12,310 bases of DNA from positions 1 through 12,310 of the forward strand of contig JAGCZM010000100.1 in the NCBI GenBank assembly GCA_017960005.1, written 5' to 3'. A program made the translations under genes and the position numbers. Below, piece after piece: positions 6,194-12,310 of this stretch. The notes beneath the pieces are model-generated. The model saw only the letters and a program-made list of their open reading frames with translations, was not told the origin of the DNA and ran no database searches. The number at the start of each line of letters is the position of its first letter. Within the stretch, counting starts at the first letter, position 1. This DNA is from Eggerthellaceae bacterium (GTDB lineage: Bacteria > Actinomycetota > Coriobacteriia > Coriobacteriales > Eggerthellaceae).

Positions 6194-7231
6194 TTGGCGC
6201 AGTCCCATTCCTTATCGTATGCCGAAGCCGGCGTTGATATCGAGGCCGGCTACGAGGCGGTACGCCTCATGAAACAACATGTCAAAAGAACCGATATACC
6301 CGGCGTTTTGTCGGGTATCGGTGGCTTTGGGGGCCTGTTTGCTCCGGATTTGAGCGGCATCAAGGAGCCGGTGTTCGTATCGGGCACCGACGGTGTCGGC
6401 ACCAAGCAAAGAATCGCCCAGTTGATGGGCATACATGACAGCGTGGGTATCGACTGCGTCGCCATGTGCGTAAACGACATCGTATGCTGCGGTGCCAAGC
6501 CGCTGTTTTTCCTGGACTATATCGCCATCGGCAAAAACATTCCTACCAAAGTCGCCGAGCTGGTCGGCGGCGTTGCCGAAGGCTGCGTACGCGCCGGCTG
6601 TGCCCTCATCGGAGGGGAGACGGCCGAGCATCCCGGCACCATGGCCGCAGACGATTACGATATCGCGGGATTTTCCGTGGGAGTGGTCGACAAAGAAAAG
6701 ATCTTGGATCCGGCAAATGTGGAACCGGGTGATGTGGTTTTGGCATTGCCTTCGACCGGAGTGCATTCCAACGGCTTTTCTTTGGTTCGCAAGGTTTTCG
6801 ATGTCGAAAACACCGATTTGCATACGTTTGTTCCCGAACTCAATCAAAGCTTGGGTGAGGCTTTGCTGACACCGACCGCCATATACGTCAAACCCGTCTT
6901 GAAGGTTTTGGAAGTTGCCGATGTACACGGTATCAGCCATATAACCGGCGGCGGTTTTTATGAAAACATCCCCCGTGCGCTGCCCGAAGGCATGACCGCG
7001 AAGATTCAAAAAGACAAACTTCGCATATTGCCGATATTCGAGTTGATCCAATCCAAGGGAAACATCTCCGAGCACGATATGTTCAACACCTTCAATATGG
7101 GTGTGGGAATGGTCATGCTCGTGTCTGCCGACACCGTCGATGCCGCCGTTGAGGCATGTGCTTCATTCGGTATAGACGCTTATGCGATTGGCACGATCGT
7201 CAAAGGATCCGCGGGAGTGGAATTATGCTAG
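6194..7231 (+). CDS. purM: Phosphoribosylformylglycinamidine cyclo-ligase (AIR synthetase)
   Basis: This enzyme closes the imidazole ring of FGAM with ATP to give AIR (purine step 5). From the TTG start it has 345 residues, the usual PurM length. Motifs in order are SYAEAGVDIEAG, SGTDGVGTK (63-71), DCVAMCVNDIVCCGAKPLFF, GGETAEHPG, AGFSVGVVDK, LPSTGVHSNGFSLVRK, LTPTAIYVKP, HITGGGFYENIPRALP and FNMGVGMVML, all typical of the PurM ATP-binding superfamily. It starts 3 bases after the purF stop and overlaps purN by 7 bases, consistent with coupled translation. The TTG start is less efficient than ATG in general and may lower its level relative to its neighbours. Confidence 0.96.
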   Translation: MAQSHSLSYAEAGVDIEAGYEAVRLMKQHVKRTDIPGVLSGIGGFGGLFAPDLSGIKEPVFVSGTDGVGTKQRIAQLMGIHDSVGIDCVAMCVNDIVCCGAKPLFFLDYIAIGKNIPTKVAELVGGVAEGCVRAGCALIGGETAEHPGTMAADDYDIAGFSVGVVDKEKILDPANVEPGDVVLALPSTGVHSNGFSLVRKVFDVENTDLHTFVPELNQSLGEALLTPTAIYVKPVLKVLEVADVHGISHITGGGFYENIPRALPEGMTAKIQKDKLRILPIFELIQSKGNISEHDMFNTFNMGVGMVMLVSADTVDAAVEACASFGIDAYAIGTIVKGSAGVELC

Positions 7232-7848
7232 ATTTTGGTTGCGCGCGCATAGCCGTACTTGTTTCCGGGGGAGGGACAAACCTCCAAGCGCTCATCGATG
7301 CCCAAAACGCAAACAAAATCGTTCACGGTAAGATCGTGTTGGTGGTATCGAGCAAAGCGGATGCGTTTGCTCTCGAGCGCGCAAAGAAAGCCGGCATCGA
7401 CTGCACAGTTGTTTCGCGTAAAGAAGCAAACTCTCAGGAGACATTTGAGGCCGATATCCTCAAAGTTCTTGCCTCATACGATATCGATTTGGTCGTGCTT
7501 GCCGGATTCATGTGCATCCTGAGCGCGGCTTTCATTCAAAAATATCCCAATCGCATCATCAACGTGCATCCTTCTTTGATTCCCAGTTTCTGCGGGGAAG
7601 GCTTTTACGGATTGCGCGTTCATAAGGCCGCGCTTGACTATGGGGTCAAGGTAAGCGGTGCCACGGTGCATTTTGTGAACGAGATACCCGACGGCGGCAA
7701 GATTATCATGCAGAAAGCCGTCGAGGTGTTGCCGGATGATACACCGGAAGTTTTGCAAAAAAGAATCATGGAACAAGCCGAATGGGTGATTTTGCCCCAG
7801 GCGGTCGAATACGTATCAAATGCCTTGGTGAAAGGGGAGCAGCTATGA
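7225..7848 (+). CDS. purN: Phosphoribosylglycinamide formyltransferase, folate-dependent (GAR transformylase)
   Basis: This enzyme transfers a formyl group from N10-formyl-tetrahydrofolate to GAR (purine step 3). The product has 207 residues. The ATG at 7225, with GGGAG at 7213-7217, overlaps the end of purM (ATGCTAG). Family features are VLVSGGGTNLQALID at the phosphate-binding N-terminus, the catalytic pair in NVHPSLIP (Asn113, His115), GASVH-like SGATVHFV and Asp156 in IPDGGKII, matching Asn106, His108 and Asp144 of the E. coli enzyme. It ends in an ATGA overlap with the next gene. The need for formyl-folate here and in the AICAR formyltransferase ties the operon to one-carbon supply. Confidence 0.95.
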   Translation: MLDFGCARIAVLVSGGGTNLQALIDAQNANKIVHGKIVLVVSSKADAFALERAKKAGIDCTVVSRKEANSQETFEADILKVLASYDIDLVVLAGFMCILSAAFIQKYPNRIINVHPSLIPSFCGEGFYGLRVHKAALDYGVKVSGATVHFVNEIPDGGKIIMQKAVEVLPDDTPEVLQKRIMEQAEWVILPQAVEYVSNALVKGEQL

Positions 7849-8477
7849 TCGATTTTCTTGAGTTTTTGCGTACCAATCCGTATCCCGGACGCGGTATTCT
7901 GGTGGGCAAGAACGCTGTTTATTACTTCATCATGGGGCGCAGTTTCAACAGCAGAAACCGCATATTCGCCCTCGAGGATGACGGTATCAGAACCGAAGCA
8001 TTCGATGCCTCCAAGATGGAAGACCCCAGTTTGATCATCTATCATCCCGTCAGGGAGACCTCTTTGGGATTGATCGTGACAAACGGTAACCAGACCGACA
8101 CCATCGCCGAGATGGGGGATTTCCGGAAAGGATGCATGGCCAGACAATACGAGCCCGACGAGCCCAACTTCACCCCGCGCATTTCCGCAATCGTCTACAA
8201 GGACGGTACCTTTGAGATTTCCATCCTCAAGTACGATGAGGGCAGATGCCTGCGTGAGTTTTACGTATATGAGGGCTGTGACGAAAACGTCGGCTATTTC
8301 ATCAGCACCTATCAAGGTAACGGAAGCCCGCTTCCTTCTTTCAAGGGTGAGCCGCTGAAGGTATCTTTGCCCACCCCGCAAGAGGTTTGGGATGCGTTAA
8401 ACGAAGACAACAAGGTTTCTCTTTACGCCAACGTCAACGGCGAAGTTTTGCTGTTCAACAAGAATCTGGGGGATTAA
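7845..8477 (+). CDS. purO: IMP cyclohydrolase, PurO type
   Basis: PurO-family enzymes close the second purine ring, turning FAICAR into IMP (step 10). The family was first known from methanogenic archaea and is unrelated to the cyclohydrolase domain of PurH. This 210-residue product shows recognisable PurO blocks: an early G-R-G-I-LVGKN, MGRSFNSRNR, SLIIYHPVRE, VTNGNQTDTI, YEPDEPNFTPRISAIV and YFISTYQGNGSPLPSF. The start ATG overlaps the purN stop (ATGA) behind GGGGAG. It sits directly before an AICAR formyltransferase that lacks a cyclohydrolase domain, so the two genes together replace bifunctional PurH. Recognition rests on remembered motif similarity, and the context is strong support. 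Confidence 0.88.
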   Translation: MIDFLEFLRTNPYPGRGILVGKNAVYYFIMGRSFNSRNRIFALEDDGIRTEAFDASKMEDPSLIIYHPVRETSLGLIVTNGNQTDTIAEMGDFRKGCMARQYEPDEPNFTPRISAIVYKDGTFEISILKYDEGRCLREFYVYEGCDENVGYFISTYQGNGSPLPSFKGEPLKVSLPTPQEVWDALNEDNKVSLYANVNGEVLLFNKNLGD

Positions 8478-8479
8478 TC

Positions 8480-9658
8480 ATGAAGGAATTCGAACTCAAA
8501 TACGGGTGCAATCCCAATCAAAAACCCGCGAAGATTTATATGAAGGACGGCTCCGAGCTGCCTTTGGAAGTCTTAAACGGTCGTCCCGGGTTCATCAATT
8601 TTTTGGATGCTCTGAACTCCTGGCAGTTGGTCAAGGAACTCAAAGAGGCAACGGGTTTGCCTGCCGCAGCGTCCTTTAAACACGTGTCTCCCGCGGGTGC
8701 AGCCGTCGGTTTGCCCTTAAGCGATATCGACAAAAAGATTTATTTCGTGGAAGAAAACGCACCGTTGAGTCCCGTCGCATGTGCTTATATCCGTGCCCGC
8801 GGCTCCGATCGTTTGTGCTCGTACGGTGATTGGGCGGCGCTTTCGGACGAATGTGACGAGGCCACCGCGCTGTATCTTGCCAAGGAAGTCTCCGACGGCG
8901 TTATCGCTCCCGGTTATACCCAAAAAGCCCTCGATATCCTCAAAACCAAGAAGAAGGGCAACTACAACGTCGTCAAAATCGATCCATCTTATATCCCCGC
9001 GGCGCAGGAGAACAAAGACGTGTTCGGCGTGACTTTCGAGCAGGGACACAACAATTTCGAAATTAACGAAGAGCTTTTGCAAAACATCGTAACCGTAAAC
9101 AAAGATTTGACCAAACAGGCAATAATCGATTTGATCGTTGCTCTCATCACCTTGAAATACACCCAGTCAAACTCCGTGTGCTATGTCAAAAACGGCCAGG
9201 CAATCGGCGTCGGTGCCGGTCAGCAAAGCCGTATCCATTGCACGAGGTTGGCAGGTTCCAAGGCCGACAACTGGTACATGCGCCAGCATCCCAAAGTATT
9301 GGGTTTGCAATTTGTCGATGATATCGCGCGACCCGCACGCGACAACGCCATCGATGTCTACACCTCCGACGAATACATGGATGTATTGGCCGAAGGCGAA
9401 TGGCAAAAGGTGTTTAAGGTCAAACCCGAAGTGCTGAGCGCCGAAGAGAAGAAGGCATGGATTGCCACCCAAAGCGGTCTTGCGCTCGGTTCGGATGCTT
9501 TCTTCCCGTTCGGGGACAACATCGAGCGTGCGCGCAAGTCCGGCGTTGAGTTCGTGGCCGAGCCGGGCGGTTCGATTCGCGACGACAACGTAATCGAGAC
9601 GGCCGACAAATACGGCATGGTCATGGTCTTTACGGGAATGCGCCTGTTCCATCACTGA
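8480..9658 (+). CDS. purH: AICAR formyltransferase (PurH transformylase domain only)
   Basis: This enzyme formylates AICAR from N10-formyl-tetrahydrofolate to give FAICAR (step 9). The product has 392 residues and starts straight into the transformylase fold, without the N-terminal cyclohydrolase domain of about 200 residues. The catalytic Lys-His pair is at 67-68 in SFKHVSPAGAAVG; human ATIC has it at 266-267, an offset equal to the missing domain. Later blocks such as YIRARGSDRLCSYGDWAALSD, SDGVIAPGY, KYTQSNSVCY, GVGAGQQSRIHCTRLAG, SDAFFPFGDN and the terminal RLFHH are closer to animal ATIC than to the usual bacterial PurH (which has KHxNPCG). GGGGGA at 8468-8473 precedes the ATG, 3 bases after the purO stop. 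Confidence 0.94.
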   Translation: MKEFELKYGCNPNQKPAKIYMKDGSELPLEVLNGRPGFINFLDALNSWQLVKELKEATGLPAAASFKHVSPAGAAVGLPLSDIDKKIYFVEENAPLSPVACAYIRARGSDRLCSYGDWAALSDECDEATALYLAKEVSDGVIAPGYTQKALDILKTKKKGNYNVVKIDPSYIPAAQENKDVFGVTFEQGHNNFEINEELLQNIVTVNKDLTKQAIIDLIVALITLKYTQSNSVCYVKNGQAIGVGAGQQSRIHCTRLAGSKADNWYMRQHPKVLGLQFVDDIARPARDNAIDVYTSDEYMDVLAEGEWQKVFKVKPEVLSAEEKKAWIATQSGLALGSDAFFPFGDNIERARKSGVEFVAEPGGSIRDDNVIETADKYGMVMVFTGMRLFHH

Positions 9659-9660
9659 GA

Positions 9661-9686
9661 TTGCGTTTACAGGGTAAAAAGCGCAA
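9661..9686 (+). other. Imperfect hairpin in the purH-purD gap
   Basis: TTGCG-TTTAC (9661-9670) can pair with GTAAA (9674-9678) and CGCAA (9682-9686), with a 3-base loop and a 3-base bulge. It fills most of the only sizeable gap inside the purC-purL part of the operon. No T tract follows, so it is not a terminator; a role in mRNA processing or stability is possible. Confidence 0.35.
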
Positions 9687-9703
9687 ATCAAGAAAGGCTT
9701 GAC

Positions 9704-10972
9704 ATGAATCTTTTGGTTGTCGGCGGCGGCGGTCGCGAGCATGCAATCATTAAGAAACTGAAACAAAACTCGCAGGTGGATGTTATTTACGCACTGCCGG
9801 GCAACGGCGGTATTGCCGCCGACGCGACATGTATCGACATCGCCGCCACCGATATCGATGCGATGGTTGAGTTCGCAACGCAGCATAAGGTGGATTTCGT
9901 GGTGGTGGCACCCGACGATCCGCTGGCATTGGGTGCCGTCGACAAACTCAACGAAAAAGGAATTCCGGCGTTCGGGCCGACAAAATCGGCGGCAAGAATC
10001 GAATCCTCCAAGGTTTTTGCGAAAAACCTCATGAAAAAATACGGTATTCCCACCGCATCGTATGAGACCTTTTCCGACGCAAAAGACGCGCTTTCTTATC
10101 TCGAAACCTGCCCCATTCCCATCGTGGTCAAAGCCGACGGATTGGCGTTGGGCAAAGGCGTTGTCGTATGCATGAGCCGCGAAGATGCCGTTTCGGCGGT
10201 CAAGAGCATGATGGAGGACAAAGCGTTTGGAGAATCCGGCTCAAATGTGGTCATCGAGGAATATCTGGAAGGGCCCGAGGTGTCGGTGTTGAGCTTTACC
10301 GACGGAGAAACCGTGGTGCCCATGGTTTCTTCCATGGACCACAAAAGGGCCAATGACGGCGATACGGGTCTCAATACCGGCGGTATGGGCACGATAGCCC
10401 CCAACCCTTACTACACCCCCGATATCGCGAAACGCTGCATGGAAGAGATTTTCTTGCCGACCATCGAGGCTCTCAAAAAAGAGGGTTGCGAGTTTCATGG
10501 ATGTCTGTATTTCGGGCTGATGATAACCAAAGACGGTCCCAAGGTAATCGAATACAACTGTCGTTTCGGCGATCCGGAGACCCAGGTTGTTTTGCCCCTG
10601 CTCAAATCCGATTTGCTTGGCATCATGATGGCCACGACAAACAAAACGCTTTCGCAAACGCCCGTCGAGTTTTCCGAAGAGTCGGCATGTTGCGTCATCG
10701 TCGCATCCGGCGGGTATCCCGCCTCTTACGAAAAAGGTTTCCCGATTAAAATCACCGAAGAAACACTGCGTCACAGTTATATCGCCGGCGCAAAACTCAT
10801 CGACGGTGTTTTGGTGACAAGCGGCGGACGCGTGCTCGGCGTAACGGCAACGGCATGCAGTTTGAGACGGGCCATCGATGAGGCTTATCGATTGGTCCAA
10901 GGCGTCAGCTTCGAGAAGGCATACAAGCGAAACGACATCGGCGCCCGTGCAATGCGGGCATGGGAGCAATAA
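9704..10972 (+). CDS. purD: Phosphoribosylamine-glycine ligase (GAR synthetase)
   Basis: This ATP-grasp enzyme joins glycine to phosphoribosylamine, the product of PurF (step 2). The product has 422 residues, the normal length. Motifs are the N-terminal VVGGGGREHAI (5-15), a modified APDDPLALGAVD where most PurD proteins have PEAPL, the ATP-grasp stretch VVKADGLALGKGVVV, EEYLEGPEVSVLSFTDG, DHKRANDGDTGLNTGGMGT and the metal-binding region EYNCRFGDPETQVVLPLL. AGAAAGG at 9691-9697 serves the ATG. It abuts purL with no gap. Its position late in the operon, away from purF, is odd only because PurD consumes the very unstable PurF product, and the two proteins may need to associate. Confidence 0.96.
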   Translation: MNLLVVGGGGREHAIIKKLKQNSQVDVIYALPGNGGIAADATCIDIAATDIDAMVEFATQHKVDFVVVAPDDPLALGAVDKLNEKGIPAFGPTKSAARIESSKVFAKNLMKKYGIPTASYETFSDAKDALSYLETCPIPIVVKADGLALGKGVVVCMSREDAVSAVKSMMEDKAFGESGSNVVIEEYLEGPEVSVLSFTDGETVVPMVSSMDHKRANDGDTGLNTGGMGTIAPNPYYTPDIAKRCMEEIFLPTIEALKKEGCEFHGCLYFGLMITKDGPKVIEYNCRFGDPETQVVLPLLKSDLLGIMMATTNKTLSQTPVEFSEESACCVIVASGGYPASYEKGFPIKITEETLRHSYIAGAKLIDGVLVTSGGRVLGVTATACSLRRAIDEAYRLVQGVSFEKAYKRNDIGARAMRAWEQ

Positions 10973-12310
10973 ATGGTTTATCGCATTTTTGTCGAAAAAA
11001 AGGAAGGCATCTCGTTTGAGGCCGATGCCCTGTGTTCGGATTACCGACAATTCTTGGGTATCGAGGGTCTGGAATCAATTCGGATTTTCAACCGATACGA
11101 TGTCGAAGATATCGATAAGAATCTCTTCGATTATGCCGTAACGGCGGTGTTTTCCGAACCGCAAACCGATGTCGTCTATACAGATTTCGATTTCACGTCG
11201 GCCGATGCCGTTTTTGCCGTGGAGCCGTTGCCCGGACAGTTCGATCAGCGTGCCGACTCCGCTGCCCAATGCATTCAGCTGCTCAGCCAAGGCGAGCGTC
11301 CTCTCATCAAGACCGCCAAGGTGTATGCCTTGTACGGCAAGCTGACAAAAGAAGATGTCGATGCCGCCAAAAAATATGTCATCAACCCCGTTGAATCGCG
11401 CGAGAGCTCTTTTGCATTGCCCCCGACGCTCAAAGAACATCTCGAAACCCCTCAATCGGTATCGATCATAGAAGGCTTCATCGATCTTGATAAGGCCGGT
11501 CTGAGCGAGATTGTTTCGTCTTTTGGGCTGGCAATGGATATCGACGATTTGTCTTTCCTGCAGAAATACTTCAAGGAGGAAGAAAAAAGAGACCCTTATA
11601 TCACCGAGTTGCGGGTTATCGATACCTATTGGTCCGATCATTGCCGCCATACCACGTTTTTGACGCGTATCGATGCAATCGACATCGCCGACGAGCGTGT
11701 GGATGCCGCTTATAAGCGTTACCGTGACGCAAGACGCGAGGTCTACGGCCAAGACGTTGATTCGTTCAGGAGCCAAACGCTGATGGATATCGGAACCATC
11801 GGTGCCAAACTATTGAACAAGCGCGGACTTACTCCGCATATCGACAAAAGCGAAGAAATCAATGCCTGCTCGATTCATGTCAATGCCAAAGTGGACGGCC
11901 ATGACGAGGATTGGCTGTTGATGTTCAAGAACGAAACCCACAACCATCCCACCGAAATCGAACCGTTCGGCGGTGCGGCGACCTGTATCGGCGGATGTAT
12001 CAGAGACCCCCTGTCGGGAAGAGCGTACGTGCATCAGGCCATGCGCTTTACCGGCGGAGGAGATCCGCGTGCCTCATTGGAAGAAACCCTTCCGGGCAAA
12101 CTTCCCCAAAAGAAGTTGGCGCAAATGGCCGCGGCGGGTTATTCGAGTTACGGCAATCAGATTGGTTTGGCAACCGGCCATGTCGCCGAAGTTTATCATC
12201 CCGGCTATATTGCCAAACGTCTCGAATGCGGTGCGGTGTTGGCCGCCGCTCCTTCTCAAAACGTGGTGAGACTCACACCGAGTGCCGGAGATGTCGTCAT
12301 TTTGCTTGGC
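10973..12310 (+). CDS. purL: Phosphoribosylformylglycinamidine synthase, long single-chain form (3' end cut by window)
   Basis: PurL converts FGAR to FGAM with ATP and glutamine (step 4). The frame is open from the ATG at 10973, immediately after the purD stop, to the window edge (446 codons). Features are an N-terminal PurS-like domain starting VYRIFVEKKEG, LPGQFDQRADSAAQCIQ (86-102), INPVESRES, the substrate-binding TYWSDHCRHTTFLT (218-231), and the ATP-binding FKNETHNHPTEIEPFGGAA with ATCIGGCIRDPLSGR. The fused PurS-like N-terminus and the order of blocks fit the large single-chain PurL of about 1,200 residues or more, not the three-part PurS/PurQ/PurL of B. subtilis. Its glutaminase domain would lie at the missing C-terminus, so whether its Cys is intact cannot be seen here. 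Only a weak site (GGGAG, 10962-10966) precedes the start, so coupling to purD is likely. Confidence 0.96.
   Translation, partial: MVYRIFVEKKEGISFEADALCSDYRQFLGIEGLESIRIFNRYDVEDIDKNLFDYAVTAVFSEPQTDVVYTDFDFTSADAVFAVEPLPGQFDQRADSAAQCIQLLSQGERPLIKTAKVYALYGKLTKEDVDAAKKYVINPVESRESSFALPPTLKEHLETPQSVSIIEGFIDLDKAGLSEIVSSFGLAMDIDDLSFLQKYFKEEEKRDPYITELRVIDTYWSDHCRHTTFLTRIDAIDIADERVDAAYKRYRDARREVYGQDVDSFRSQTLMDIGTIGAKLLNKRGLTPHIDKSEEINACSIHVNAKVDGHDEDWLLMFKNETHNHPTEIEPFGGAATCIGGCIRDPLSGRAYVHQAMRFTGGGDPRASLEETLPGKLPQKKLAQMAAAGYSSYGNQIGLATGHVAEVYHPGYIAKRLECGAVLAAAPSQNVVRLTPSAGDVVILLG

Noticed and set aside
1..12310. CRISPR arrays, tRNA or rRNA genes, insertion sequences or phage genes
   Set aside because: None seen. 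There are no regular repeats, no transposase-like frames and no clover-leaf candidates in the short intergenic gaps.

Overview
The window is compact bacterial DNA with about half G+C, and every recognisable gene lies on the + strand. It joins the 3' end of a transcription gene (rpoC, beta' subunit of RNA polymerase) to a long de novo purine operon. I infer an anaerobic, Gram-positive-type bacterium. A class B sortase relative points to a Gram-positive cell wall, and the purine enzymes are the variant forms I associate from memory with gut anaerobes of the Clostridia, Bacteroidetes and Coriobacteriia. A possible leaderless start and the codon use would suit a Coriobacteriia-type actinomycete, but that assignment is only moderately to weakly supported.

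Layout. Bases 1-1853 hold the C-terminal 616 residues of RpoC, with an unusual C-terminal extension of roughly 230 residues that contains a helix-hairpin-helix module resembling the C-terminal domain of the RNA polymerase alpha subunit. A hairpin terminator follows. Bases 1900-2167 form a small self-contained unit: an extended -10 promoter, a strong ribosome binding site, a 42-residue single-pass membrane protein and an intrinsic terminator. Bases 2179-3345 encode a membrane-anchored sortase B-like protein. It is interrupted by an in-frame TGA, and its expected catalytic histidine is an arginine. Bases 3346-3577 are an intergenic leader with a candidate promoter, a perfect hairpin and an intrinsic terminator just upstream of purE, which suggests transcription attenuation.

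From 3578 to the right edge runs a tightly packed operon: purE, purC, purF, purM, purN, purO-type IMP cyclohydrolase, AICAR formyltransferase (purH domain only), purD and purL (cut by the window edge). Most junctions overlap or are 0-3 nt apart. The exceptions are purE-purC (17 nt) and purH-purD (44-45 nt). The operon covers nearly every step from PRPP to IMP: PurF (step 1), PurD (2), PurN (3), PurL (4), PurM (5), PurE (6), PurC (7), AICAR formyltransferase (9) and PurO (10). Adenylosuccinate lyase (PurB, step 8) and PurK are not in the window.

The most notable points are the alpha-CTD-like module on RpoC, a PurF homologue that has lost its glutaminase nucleophile and partner residues but keeps its PRPP loop and iron-sulfur cysteines, replacement of bifunctional PurH by a eukaryote-like formyltransferase plus an archaeal-type cyclohydrolase, the broken and degenerate sortase, and the small membrane protein gene.
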